The notes: generated by a model from the sequence alone, not told the origin. A DNA stretch of 64,000 nt from Conchocele bisecta (GCA_029237695.1 CM055272.1:33676791-33740790), one strand, 5' to 3'; positions 20,974 to 32,551 are shown, counted from the first letter of the stretch. Numbers and translations are program-made.

Positions 20974-23511
20974 CATTACGCAAACATTGTATTAGCGAGC
21001 CTACCTCACCAAACCCCCGGTTACCTATGTAAACAGCGGGTTTGGTGAGGTTGCCGCGCAATAGGTAATGCGGTCAAATAGGTCACGATGCAGTGACTAT
21101 TTTCAATCAATAACTTATGTTGTAAGCGATTGAAATGTGTATTTTCAATATTTATATTATTAAAATGTATCATATCGGTACCCCTTTAAGTAATAATTGT
21201 ATATTTTAAATGTAATGATGTTGTCATGAAGCGCATGAATATAAGTATTAATTAATCCAGTTTATATTGAGGCAAATCACACAGCCTAAAAACATAGTGC
21301 TGGAGTATAAACCATAGTATCGTATATTATTCATAAGTATATCACTATTAAACATTAATTACAATATGTATGCATATTATTAAAACAGTAGATGCTACCG
21401 CTGTTTTCGCTGTATGTGATATGTATAACAAAATATTTTTTTTTATTCGTCCGCGTACGGATTTCTGTCACACAAAGCGCCATTTTCAGTTCATATTTTG
21501 ACCTGTGCATATGAACCGGGCTAAGTTTAAACAACGCTCGATTCCGTCCAATTCAGATTTCTCTGCAGAATGTTCAGACTAACTACATATTAAGTAATGT
21601 TGCTAAATAAGTGTTAACGGCTGGAACATGGTTATCACTAAAAGGAAGAAACCACAGTCGTATTATTGAAAAATAAGATTTGCCATTAATCCAGTGTAAA
21701 CAATAGACCGTGTGATCCCATTTCCTGAGTAGCCCCCGCTTAGTGAAACGATGTGCTAATCATGATATTATGTTCCCCAATAATTGGAAACGGTTTGAAT
21801 TTCTCGGTAAAAACTACGAGTCATAAAAAAATAACGATGTATATTTAACATTGGATATGCTTAAACGGTATTACTCTCTCATCGGATCGTCAGTTTTCGT
21901 CGATAGCGATTTAACGTACTGATCTGGTCTTAATTTATTGTCAACTTTCAACGCCATTTACAGAATATATGGTTAATTTTGGAAATAAATAACGGCAAAT
22001 TACGATGACGTCTGCTCTGAAATATCTGTCAACATGCGGACGTAATTTAAGGAAATCGATTATATTTTAAGGCTACATCTGTGACTAATTACGAATTTAT
22101 GTATGGTCTTTGGCTACACCCGACACATTACACAGATCTAGTTGTAAATACACGTCGCTTTGTGTGGGGAAAAAATGATAATGCGTAGTTGTGTGTGACG
22201 AGGTGTTGATCTGATGACACCACACAGCTGTGACCCTTATTGGCAATGTTTTGAAATTGACGTGTCGTTTTGATGTGTGCCGCAACACCTCACTGTCGGA
22301 GACAACATGACAATTAACGATATACTCTCGATTATACACAGATCTATTAGACGGCTGGTTATTTAAAATAAAGAGTAGTTCAGTACACCTTCGCCGATAT
22401 TGTTTTTAGAAAATCTGTAATATTTTCCGTAAATGGTGTTGAAAAGTTGACAAAAATTCTATCACCGTATTTAGTTGTGCCGATATTGTTTTAAAAAATC
22501 AGTAATTTTTTTCCGTAAATGGTGTTGAAAATTGACAAAATATATAGCCGCATTTCTCCGATATTCGTTTAGAAAATCACCAATATTTTCTGTAAATGGT
22601 GTTGACACAAAATGCAGCGTTCACGCGGAATTCAAATAAAATACAAAATAATAATTTAATAAATAGACGCCGATGGCTACTGTGTTTGCGGCCAGTGAAT
22701 TCTGGTCGTGGTAGCCACAGGCGCAGTTCGAACAGTGTTGTGAGCAGATGGAGGACAATAATTATTTCAAATTCATAAAAAAATGTTTGCTGTCCGAAAA
22801 TTAATTAATTGTGACAGGCAAAAAAAAAAGATTTTGGGACAGTAAAACATTATATGGTATAGACAGTATAGACAGTACCTCAAACTTAAAAAAAACAGTA
22901 ACAAACTGTCTGATATATTACTTAAACTTAAAACATCAGTAACAAACTGTCTGTGTATATTTACTTAAAGACAGACACTTTAATTGTTGGTAAGTTTCTA
23001 TCAATTTATAGGTATTTTTATTAAAATCATAAAATTGTGAAAATATTACAAAATATTAAAATCACAAAAATAATATATATGGAGAATTTTTTTTTATACC
23101 ACGTCGAGGTTTGAAACCCCGACCCTTTCGGGAATCGGTAATTAAATCATTGAAGTCGGCGACCTTAACCTCACGACTGTTGCGCCATTTATGACAATCA
23201 CAGTTATACAGAAGTGCTATCAGTATTACGCCACCATTTGAACGTAATAATTATTAAATTATTTGCAACTCCATCTACAACAATACCGTTACAGAGATAC
23301 GCTATTGAAACAACATGTATTAGTACCCATAACATAACAAAGTAATGTATCATTATATATCACAGGAGATAGCTTAAAACTATATATCCTAATCATAAAC
23401 AGAACAATCCGCTTGGCTCGTATGAAAATAGTTCGCGTGATATTGATTATCTCCCTTGCCGAAAGTAGTTCAGTGATTTATTAATTCCAAATAAGACGTG
23501 TTTGTGTAATG
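20974..23511. mobile_element. Uncharacterised 2.5-kb element, TIR CATTACRCAAACA
   Basis: The left end is CATTACGCAAACATTGTATT. The right end, reversed, is CATTACACAAACACGTCTTATT, and both are flanked by TGT. It interrupts the piggyBac Cys-rich domain, which sets the boundaries independently. A second copy starts at 61817 and matches to the end of the window. No long reading frame is present. Near the left end is a CCTCACCAAACCC...GGGTTTGGTGAGG hairpin. An 80-bp unit with 'ccgtaaatggtgttga' repeats three times (22395-22605), and a tRNA-like module sits near 23100-23190. It looks like a non-autonomous DNA transposon whose family I cannot name. Confidence 0.7.
23098..23192 (-). repeat. tRNA-derived (SINE-like) module
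   Basis: On the minus strand, 'GTCGTGAGGTTAAGGTCGCCGACTT' resembles a class-II (Leu/Ser) tRNA 5' half with an A-box-like GAGGTTAAGG. About 50 bases on, 'GGGTCGGGGTTTCAAACCTCGACGTGG' carries a B-box-like GGTTTCAAACC. No clean anticodon stem or acceptor stem is present, so this is a tRNA relic, not a tRNA gene. The second copy is at 63930-64000, cut by the window end. Confidence 0.5.
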
Positions 23512-25493
23512 TGTGGCCTGTTCTCTTTTTTTTCTCCACATTGCATACGATGCAGTCACGAATTGGGTTTAGTCGTTTGGCCCCCTCTTTCGGCTGGATC
23601 TTCGCAGGAAAGTGTCTGCCTGTGAGACGCCCGATATCTTCCGACTTTCGTCTCCCGGCCAATGGAGCGGGTGCATCAGGTGCTGACTCAAGCAGTGACT
23701 TCACCAACTGCAGTCGGAACTCACGATGTGTCCGTTTCTTCAGGCGTTCCCCATATTTCCTGTAGAGTGCGTACGCATTCACCATCATCAAGTTGAAAAG
23801 GTGGAAAAATAACTTTTTCCACCACTTTACAGACTTCCGTAGCACATCATAGTATTGCACTATTTGGTCGCTGAGGTCCACCCCTCCCATCTGTTTTATG
23901 TAGTCGATGATCGCGATCGGCTTCAATATCGGCTCGTTCGTCCGCCTGTCAATCCGATCAGTCGGCCTCATGGATTGTCGTGAGCATGTGCACGTCTCGC
24001 TTATCGTGGAATTTCATAGAAAGCATGTTCTCATTTCGACGATAAATACTTTCTCCCTGTTTCAGTTTTTTCACCACAGATAACACTTTTGGGGTCCCCT
24101 TCCGATTGATACGGAGTGTTCCACATGCGTATGTATCCAGCAGGTTCAGTTCTGTGAATAACTCAGGTGATGTGTAATAGTTATCCATATACACGTGATG
24201 GCCTTTGGACAACAGACCACACTGACCGAGCATCCAGATAACTATTTTTGATGTTTGTGTCAGATCGGAGTAAACATCGGCGAGTTGCCCATTTTCATCA
24301 TCTGGTACCAAAGCATGTACATATGATGCACATTCTGTCTGACCGTCATACACGTCGAAGCCTACACAATAACCAGACGATGATTCACATACTTGGTAAA
24401 GTTTTATCCCAAACTTGTTAGGTTTCATGGGATTGTACACGCGGAATTGTACACGTCCCTTGAATGGACACGTACCCTCGTCGAAGCTCAAGTTCATTTC
24501 TGGCTCATATTTGAGGAAGTTCTCACGGATCATTCGTATGAAGGGCCGTACTTTATGAAGGCGATCATAACCTGGTTCCCCTGCCGGTACTGCTGTAGAG
24601 TTGTCGGCCACATGGAGATTCGACAACAGAAGTAAGAACCTATTCTTAGACATATGTTTGCCAAAGAACGGTGTGGAGAAACACTCTTCGGTCGACCTAT
24701 ACATTTCAATGTCGGACTTTCGCGTCATTCCCATGCTAATGACCAAGGCGAAGAACACCTTCAGTTCATCTATGGTGACAGGTTTCCACTTGTGCAGTCT
24801 TCTCTGGGGCTTCAGTTGTTGGGTGGTGATTTTATTGGCAGCATACGTATTTGTTTGTTCCACAAGGTGTGTCCACATACTTTAATCAAACAATATGTTG
24901 AATAAATCCAGTGGTGTTGGGCTATCCGGAAACTCGCATGTCAATCCAGAGTTGCCAGTAAATGGCATCAATAATGGAGGGCTGTCAGTTTTACCCCACC
25001 CACTGTTTACATCGGATTGAATTTCTTGGTCTCGTGGCGATTGTGTCATGTCTACAAGCTGAATGACGTTTACGGCCCGAATAATTTCCTCCAAATTATC
25101 ATCATCATTGCTGCTATCATCACCACTGTCAGAGAAGTCATCATCGTCCATAATTCTCCGTAAAATAAAACTTCATCAGCATCCAAGCCGCGTACAATTC
25201 TGTTCGCCATTTTGGCGGAATTCTTTCAAGGAATACACGTTTCTATTTTGGGGTTATTGTTAGATCAATTTACCGAAATTCCGACATCTATTGGTTGATA
25301 TTTTTATAGAAATATGGTGATTGGTCAGTCTTACATCAAATATACCCACGTGACCGAAAAGTACACGTCTAAATATAACGTTAACAAAGAGAAAGTAGGG
25401 GTACCCCAGAGCACGACTTGTAGTCGCGCTTGGCAGTATAGACGCGTATAGTGCAGCACGACCGGTAGTCGCGCGCGGCGGGATAAGGGTTAA

Positions 25494-25895
25494 AACAGCG
25501 TCCTTTCAACCGCACTGTTAAAACAGCGTCCTTTCAGTTTCACTGTTAAAACAGCTTCCTTTCAGTCTCACTGTTAAAACAGCGTCCTTTCAGTCTCACT
25601 GTTAACACAGCGTTCTTTCAACCGCACTGTTAAAACAGCGTCCTTTCAACCGCACTGTTAAAACAGCGTCCTTTCAGTCTCGCTGTTAACACAGCGTCCT
25701 TTCAATCTCACTGTCAACACGGCGTCCTTTCTATCTCACTGTTAAAACAGCGTCCTTTCAGTTTCACTGGTAAAACAGTGTCGTTTCAGTCTCACTGTTA
25801 AAACAGCGTCCTTTCAGTCTCTCTGTTAACACAGCGTCCTTTCAACCGCACTGTTAAAACAGCGTCCTTTCAACCGCACTGTTAAAACAGCGTCC
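25494..25895. repeat. 28-bp minisatellite array (TTAA-bearing)
   Basis: About 14 direct units of CTGTTAAAACAGCGTCCTTT plus CA and a variable GTCTCA/ACCGCA end. There are no spacers, so it is not CRISPR-like. Related blocks lie at 19877-19960, 26885-27115, 32552-32700 and 43215-43320. Confidence 0.9.
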
Positions 25896-26008
25896 TTGCA
25901 GACGATCACTGTCAAAACTGATAGTTTCGTTTTCGAAAATGAAAAAACACTCACATATATATACCGGGCCTGGTGTTTAATACTATTATGCAAACATTTC
26001 CCATTAAA

Positions 26009-26404
26009 TCATTGTGTACATATACCTTCCAAAACAAAGGTTTCGATTCCCCCAGGAACGCAAGAAAAACTGGCAGTGTCCCCCAACATTTCGATCACTC
26101 GCGACGTCGGTGATGGAGATTGGGCCCGGGGACCACCGCCAGTTCTACACATGATCTTCCTGTCCGAACAGAACTCTTTCTTTGCAGTCTTCTGCAGGTT
26201 CCACCATTTAACTTTGACATTGTCCACTGTTCTGTACCAAGAGATCTTATCTGGGATGCAATGGACTCCCACACAGCATTCTTCATCTTGTTGGTTACAT
26301 CTTGAATTCTTAGGAATGTTCAGCATCAGCATCATCTTCATCGTGGAACAGACAGTAATGTGAATTTGTCTTTTTATGCCCCACCACGATAGTGGAGGGG
26401 GCAT
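26009..26404 (-). pseudogene. Myb/SANT-like (Harbinger-type) fragment 1
   Basis: The minus frame reads 'DNVKVKWWNLQKTAKKEF', 'TGGGPRAQSPSPTSRVIEMLGD' and 'FSCVPGGIETFVLEG'. This is the half after the first helices of the Myb/SANT-like proteins that accompany PIF/Harbinger transposons. The N-terminal part is out of frame ('ESIASQI' in another frame). The left flank (25896-26030) is repeated at 34133-34265. A hairpin end 'ATGCCCCACCACGATAGTGGAGGGGGCAT' abuts at 26378-26405. Confidence 0.6.
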
Positions 26405-26469
26405 TTAGTGTTGTCCTTGTCTGTCCCTTTCGACACAGCGTCCTTTCAACCGCACTGTTCAAACGCCAA

Positions 26470-26745
26470 AACAAAAGTTTCGATTCCCCCAGGAACGCCA
26501 GAAAAACTGTCCCCCAACATTTTGATTACTCGCGACGTCGGTGATGGAGATTGGGCCCGGGGACCACCGCCAGTTCTACACATTCTCTTCCTGTCCGAAC
26601 AGAACTATTTCTTTGCAGTCTTCTGCAGGTTCCACCATTTAACTTTGACATTGTCCACTGTTCTGTACCAAGAGAACTTATCTGGGATACAATGGACTCT
26701 CACACAGCATTCTTCTTGTTGGTTACATCTGTCCCATGCCTATCA
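26470..26745 (-). pseudogene. Myb/SANT-like fragment 2
   Basis: A second, shorter copy of the Myb/SANT-like segment, about 90% alike by eye to fragment 1. It is followed at 26790-26892 by half of the 'TTAACAGTCCGTTAAGCTAACGG...GAGCAACCGGGCCC' palindromic MITE whose complete form lies at 37573-37731. Confidence 0.55.
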
Positions 26746-26884
26746 TTTATCACCTGAGATATCATCATACAAATTCATGCAGCAACCGATATTTAACGAA
26801 TTGTTAGTTAACCATCCGTTAAGGATTTAACAGTTCAGTTAGGCTAACAGTCTGTTAAGCTAACGGATGTTTTGAGCAACCGGG

Positions 26885-27472
26885 CCCTGACTGTTAAAAC
26901 GGCGTCCTTTCAACCGCACTGGTAAAACAGCGTCCTTTTACTCTAACTGTTTCAACCGCACTGTAAACACAGCATCCTTTCTAACTCACTGTTAAAACTG
27001 CGTCCTTTCAACCACACTGTTAACACAGCGTCATTTCAGTCTCACTGTTAGAACAACGTCCTTTCAGTCTCATTGTTAGAACAGCGTCCTTTCTCTCTGA
27101 CTCACTGGCGGTCTAGAGGTTCTGTTTCCTGGAGATGTTTAGGATGGTTCAATACATGTAAACGTCACAACCTCTATATGACCATGTTAAACAGAAGTAA
27201 AACTACATTCAGTCATGCAATCAATGGCAGCGACATTGTTAAAATGGTGTTATTTCAATATCACTGTTAACTCGGCGTCCTTTCAATCTCACTGTTACAG
27301 TATCCTTTCAAGCTCACTCACTGACGGTCTAGAGTTTCTGTTTCCTGGAGATGTTTAGGATAGTTCAATACATGTAAACGTCACAACCTCTATATGACCA
27401 TGTTAAACAGAAGTAAAACTACATTCAGTCATACAATCAATTGCAGCAGCATTGTTAAAACAGTGTTATTTC
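26885..27472. repeat. Minisatellite with higher-order 200-bp unit
   Basis: 28-bp units alternate with a block 'GGTCTAGAGGTTCTGTTTCCTGGAGATGTTTAGGAT...CAGTCATGCAATCAATGGCAGC'. The block occurs at about 27110-27240, 27330-27460 and again at 43348-43480. The array joins the piggyBac copy B directly at 27473. Confidence 0.75.
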
Positions 27473-28252
27473 AATCATCTGGATGGCCAGAGCTTGGCGG
27501 ATGTCGATCTGTTTCCTCTTCACTTCTTTCCCACGATGCGTTGTATTTTGTGATTTGGGGACTCCTGCATACAAATCATGGCATTCACAAGGGTGATGTC
27601 AAAACAAAACCAGAACAAATGTTTCCACCATTTTTTAGCTTTCCTACAAGTAGAATACTGACGCCAAACATAAATTTGTTATAAATCTCCGCGACTTTGG
27701 GAGCTGGATACTCTGTGAACCGTCCTTCTGACGCCGCTCGACTGTCGTAGAAAACTTGCAAAAGTCACAGGAAGACTGGGTCTTCAAACGTCGTCAGGTC
27801 ATAGCTGTCATTGGTCCCTTTTGCATAATGATACTGTCACCTCTGTTTTTCAGTTTTTTTACTGCTTCGGGCATACCTTTCCTGTTGGCCCTAACAGTCC
27901 CTGAACAGTACGTTTTTTAATTGAGGAGATCTTCATATAATTTGTGGTTTGAAAAGAAGTTATCCATGTATACGACATGGTATTTTCCCAGAATGTTCCT
28001 TGTCAGATCTTTGACAACACAAGTGCCGAGTCCCATTTCTCCTGCTGTGCCTGCAGTTTTTCCCGTGTATATTTGGAATTCGTGGACAAATCCATTATGG
28101 GGGTCCGCTCTCTCCCAAACTTTAATTCCATATTTAGTCGGTTTGGCGGGCAAATATTGCTTGAAGGACAATCTCCCCTTGAAGGCAATCATTCCCTCAT
28201 CAATCCTCTGCTCCCTGTGTAAACAGAATACTTTCAATTATTTCTACTATAA

Positions 28253-29603
28253 GGCCAGTTTTTTTTTATTTGTTGGTTTACGGATTCTTTTTCCGCGAGA
28301 TCGGGTCGGTCGGTCGGAAAAAAATAAAAATAAAAAAAAGTTTTTTCAATTTTTTTATTCTTTTTGGCACAGGGTTGGGTCGGTCGGGGAAATAAAAAAA
28401 ATAAAATAAAAAAGAAAGTCTGTCAAACGCGGATGCCACCGGCGGCATATTGAAGAAACTGACAAACGGGTGAACCAAAAGTGTTAAGTCAAAGGGTGAA
28501 GGTCATATGTAGTATGGCAAGGCAGGTGTAGCATACATGCAAATGAATGAAGTATGGAAATATTGAAGCAGTTAAGCAACTTATGTAGATGCTATGGCCA
28601 GTTTGAGAAACTGTGACAAACTGGTTAACCGAAATTGCTAAGTCCTTTCAGCAGCCCTGTGAAGGTCAAAAGGTCAAGGTAATATAAAGTATGACAAGGC
28701 AGGTATAGCACACATACCAATGAATGATGTGTTGAAATATTGAAGAACTTGAGCAACTTATGTAGAAGATATGGCCGGTTTGAGAAACTGTTACGAAGTG
28801 GTTAACCGAACGTGTGACGGACAGACGGACGGTCCGAACACCATAAAAATCACCTTTTTAAGGCACATGGTTGGGTCGGTTCACCTTTTTAAGGCTCATG
28901 GTTGGGTCGGTTTGTGGTCGGTAAAAAACAAAAAGGCCAGTGTTTGTGATAGAGTGAAACTTGTGTTAACCGGCATCGTCTCAGACCAAGAGTTTGTCGG
29001 TTAACGTAGGGAGTCGGTTCAGCAAGTTTCTTTATATTCTACATAGCAACTCAGTTTCATATTCACATACTGTTGAATGTTGATCACTGTGAATGGGTTG
29101 CGTAATGCGTACATATTAATACCGTATCTGGTATAATTAAATACAAGACAACGAAGCGGCGATATAGTTGAAACGAATATCAGTGGGGGTGGCACGAGTG
29201 TGGATTTGTGGCAGGGCGGTAGAGGACCCTAGGAAGAACGCATACATGAAATATGAAGCACATCGGAGCAAGAAAACAGAAAATATAGGCCATTTACCCG
29301 AGCGTTAAGGTTTTGAATTTTTGCTTTCAATCTAAAACGGAGATATATCAAATCATATTGGAGATATATCAAATCATATCGAATCGTCCATTCGCAGGTT
29401 TTTGTTGTTGTCGCTGCTGCTAAGATCTGGTTTCCGCCACTTACTTTTCTCGGCACAGCAAAAAAAATATTATTTTTTTTTTTTTTGGATCGGAGGTAAA
29501 AAAATCTAAAAAAAAATCGGAAATTAAAATTTTTATTTTTTTCCACATTGTCAAAAAATCGGGTCGGCGGATCTGTAAACCAACTAATAAAAAAAAACTG
29601 GCC
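28253..29603. mobile_element. PIF/Harbinger-type non-autonomous element, TSD TAA
   Basis: The termini are GGCCAGTTTTTTTTTATTTG...GTTTAC and its near-exact inverse. TAA occurs at both sides (28250-28252, 29604-29606), while the uninterrupted copy A at about 18374 has a single TAA. A 3-bp TWA duplication and GGCC ends fit PIF/Harbinger. The 1351-bp interior has no gene. It contains A/T runs with 'GGGTCGGTCGG', a 'aaggtcaaggt' type repeat (28480-28840) and one pearl-like unit (29165-29320). Confidence 0.8.
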
Positions 29604-29831
29604 TAAAGATCAATTATTATTAGCAATGCAAATAAAAAGGTGATGGTGTCATTGAAAGGACCCTTTCAATGACACCAATTACCGACAATTATTTAGAAAT
29701 TTATGAATATATATATACACTGTAGTTCTAGATCAAATAGCACACTTCTGTACATACTGTAGCCTGATATTAGTGATAACGGTCTATATGGTTTGTTAGC
29801 AGCATGCCGGATGTTTCATTGATGGTATGGT

Positions 29832-30085
29832 GAACAGTGCAGATCCTGAACAGACTGTGCAGATGCACAGGCTGATCTGGATCTACACTGGTCTCAAAAT
29901 TCCTAATTACAATCACCTGCGAGGTCTGTAAAGGTGCATACTGAACAGTGCAGATCCTAATCAGACTGTGTAGTTGCACAGGCTGATCTGGATCTACACT
30001 GGTCGCAAAATTCCTAATTACAATCACCTGCGAGGTCTGTAAAGGTGAACAGTGCAGATCCTAATCAGACTGTGCAAAATTCCTA
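29832..30085. repeat. Tandem 'GTGCAGATCC...GGATCTACACTGGTC' palindromes, copy B
   Basis: The same array as at 18598-18850, carried along with the piggyBac duplication. Confidence 0.75.
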
Positions 30086-30721
30086 ATTGTAATCACCTGT
30101 AATTGTTGAGACAGGCGTTGTTGACAGCGTCAATGGCAGGACGGACATGCATGGCACAACTTTTCGTGGCCGGGTTGACCGCGTGCAGGATTTTGGGTTG
30201 TGTCGTTGAGATGGAAATATTTTGTCAATCTCTCAAACCGCATTCTGGTCATGATCTCTTCAAAGCTGGTGTCTACCCACTGGGAATCTGGCTTGATCTG
30301 CATTGATTTGGCAGCATAATTATTTGTTTCCCGTACCAACATCAATATAACAGCTGTCGGGAAGAATTTATGGAAAAGTCCAACTCGTTCTTGCCCTCTG
30401 GTAATACGAATGATGCCCCGATCTCCTGGACAAAATTCCTGATCTGGGACGAAGTGAGTTGGGACGACCAGTCACCCGCTGCATGAATACGTCGTTCGAG
30501 CCGTTCGATTTCAGCATCAGATTCGTCATCGGATGCGACTGGCGACACATCTGGAGACGACACATCAGATACATCGGGCGAAGATACCGAAATGTCACTC
30601 CCGACACTTCTAACCGAGCCGACATCATCGCTTGCAAAGCCACTGTTGTCAGAATCATCTGAATTTCCATTCCAATCAGCCATTTTATTTCTGCACAGCA
30701 AGACCGCGTGTGTACTATTTT

Positions 30722-32209
30722 TAGCCAGGTTTTTTGAAAAAAAATCCAGGCTATTGTTAGCCAGGTTTTTTGAAAAAGCATCCAGGCTATTCGATTGGCG
30801 AAAGCCATCGGGCGGGCGGGCAGGCGGCGGGCGGGCGGCGTCCACAATCAATGTTAAGTTTTCGTGTTTGAGTCCATTTCTTTGTTACTGTACCACCTAG
30901 GACCAGAAACTTTCAGAGCTTCATAATCAAGGGGTGCCCACCACATATTACTATCCAACATGTTACTTTTTTTTTAACTTCACCCATTTTTTCCGCGCAG
31001 TCGACTTAGCCATTTTCAATGTTAAGTTTTCGCGTTTACAATGTTAAGTTTTCGTGTTTGAGTCCATTTCTTTGTTACTGTATCACCTAGGACCACCTAA
31101 CTTTCACAGCTTCATAATCAAGGGGTGCCCACCACATATTATTATCCAACATGTTACTTTTTTAGCCAGGTTTTTTCGTGTTTGAGTCCATTTCTTTGTT
31201 ACTGTATCACCTAGGACCACCAAACTTTCACAGCTTCATAATCAAGGGGTACCCACCACATATCACTATCCAACATGTTACTCTTTTTTTTTAACTTCAC
31301 CCATTTTTTCCACGTAGTCGACCTAGCCATTTTCAATGATAAGTTTTCGCGTTTACAATGTTAAGTTTTCGTGTTTTAAGTCCATTTCTTTGGTACTGTA
31401 CCACCTAGGACCACCAAACTTTCACAGCTTCATAACCAAGGGGTGCCTACCACATACAACTATCCAACATGTGACCATTTTTTTACCTTCACTTATTATT
31501 TCTACGTAATTGACTTAGCCATTTTCAACGTTAACTTTTTAACGTACGTCTGGTTAGAGTTTTTTGGTTAAAACTTTTTCGTTATACTATATCTCTGCAA
31601 CTGCTTCGCCGATTACCTTGAAACTTCACATGGGTGTTTATCATCATCCATATTTTCATTCTAACCCCCAACCGTGCGGCCCCTGTGCCCAATGTCAAGG
31701 TCAAATTACTTTGAATTTTTTTGTTAAAGTTTTTTTCGTGTACTATATCTCTGCAACTGCTTCACCCAATACCTTGATACTTCACATGGGTGTTTATCAT
31801 CATTGTCGCACCTGCTTGCGGAAAGCGCGATACTGTGCCCAATGTCAAGGTCAAATTACTTTGAATTTTTTTGTTAAAGTTTTTTCGTGTACTATATCTC
31901 TGCAACTGCTTCACCCAATACCTTGATACTTCACATGGGTGTTTATCATCATTGTCGCACCCGCTTGCAGAAAGCGCGATATCGTCGGCATTTTGGCATA
32001 CGTCCGTACGTCCGTGTGTCCGGTTAAAGTTTTTTCGTTAAAGTTTTTCCATCTACTATATCTATTTTTTTAGTGTCCATGCCTCGCCCCAAGGCGCGAC
32101 ATGCAGGCCACGGCCATCTAGTCTACAAAAAGTGGGTATAATTATGTTACCCAAGTGTCTATGCTTGGAAAAAACCTGACCTTCGTGGCTTTGCCTCGTT
32201 TCTTGTTAT
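30722..32209. mobile_element. Repeat block inserted in piggyBac copy B, Helitron-like 3' end
   Basis: Absent from copy A, where 'CTATTTTTATAACAC' is uninterrupted; TA is found at both junctions. It contains about four 190-bp units with 'GTTAAGTTTTCGTGTTTGAGTCC' (30850-31530). Three units follow with 'TATATCTCTGCAACTGCTTC...CCCAATGTCAAGGTCAAATTAC' (31565-32040). It then has a GC hairpin ending GGCCACGGCCATCTAGT (CTAG at 32118-32121). The same end is at 51005-51024. Hairpin + CTAG-T is the Helitron 3' signature, though 90 further bases precede the junction. A GGGCGGGCGG run lies at 30810-30842. Confidence 0.55.
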
Positions 32210-32551
32210 AACACGAATTTCCAATAAATCATCCTTGACACATATCTAAATATGGAACAGCCTCGTTCTGATAATTCATTAATCATTTGTGAACAATAAT
32301 TTGATTCGTCTATATTCGAGCAGTTATTTGCTAGTTACTGACCAATCGTGTCGTTTTTAACATTGGTGTTATTTGACACGAATATTTACGTCACTGGGGT
32401 AGACGTTCTAATTTTGGATAGCAGATAGACCAGTCACTGGGTTTACACCGCTGTGTAAACGTGACGGAATTAACAGTCTGGGGTTTCGCAGGTGGCAAAA
32501 CGCGACGGATATATCCGTCTACGGCAGGTAAAGAGTTAATTAATTAAAACA

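Larger units (their letters stand above)
20837..25151 (-). pseudogene. piggyBac transposase, family 2 copy A (split)
   Basis: It starts MDDDDFSDSGDDSSND at 25151, a short acidic N-terminus. An in-frame TAA at 24884-24882 interrupts after 'LFNILFD'; the relative at 33 kb reads through there. The catalytic core follows: 'NLSFDEGTCPFKGR' (about 24495-24455), 'HHVYMDNYYTSPELF' (about 24200-24160) and, after a frameshift near 23965, 'GGVDLSDQIVQYY' (about 23890). The first CxxC (RDCIVCN) lies near 23550. The rest of the Cys-rich domain, 'ECKQCEKPMCVPDCFARYHTH', resumes at 20955-20860 on the far side of the 2.5-kb insertion. One nonsense, one frameshift and one insertion make it inactive. Confidence 0.85.
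19965..25489 (-). mobile_element. piggyBac family 2, complete copy with nested insert
   Basis: The termini CCCTTATCCCGCCG (19965-19978) and the exact inverse (25476-25489) are flanked by TTAA (19961-19964 and 25490-25493). Without the nested 2.5-kb element at 20974-23511 the element would be about 3.0 kb. The transposase lies on the minus strand, and its C-terminal zinc domain has been split by the nested element. The insertion lies inside a GTTAAAAC minisatellite unit, so both flanks are minisatellite. Confidence 0.88.
27480..30683 (-). pseudogene. piggyBac transposase, family 1 copy B
   Basis: It starts MADWNGNSDDSDNSG at 30683. This copy keeps the acidic N-terminal part better than copy A ('RNFVQEIGASFVLPEG' is present near 30440). 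However, it lacks about 100 bases that copy A has around 'MMAFLGLHIIF'. The catalytic exon (from about 28214) holds 'RIDEGMIAFKGR' and 'VVYMDNFFSN'. A deletion near 27662 removes the region of the third catalytic Asp, present as 'GVDLADQKRMQY' in copy A. The 1351-bp insertion lies in the intron. Inactive. Confidence 0.75.
27473..32534 (-). mobile_element. piggyBac family 1, copy B (with nested inserts)
   Basis: Nearly identical to 17.5-19.87 kb, with the same right terminus at 32534 beside TTAA (32535-32538). The left end is truncated into minisatellite. Two insertions absent from copy A are present: 28253-29603 and about 30722-32209. Comparison with copy A gives the empty sites. Confidence 0.8.

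Noticed and set aside
21400..21570. Promoter or first exon inside the 2.5-kb element
   Set aside because: No start-donor combination or core promoter was convincing, and the sequence is simply shared by both copies.
23098..23192. A functional tRNA gene
   Set aside because: A/B-box-like motifs exist, but acceptor and anticodon stems do not pair; it is part of a dispersed repeat.
25494..25895. Regular 28-bp direct repeats resembling a CRISPR array
   Set aside because: Units are contiguous with no unique spacers, and the genome is eukaryotic.
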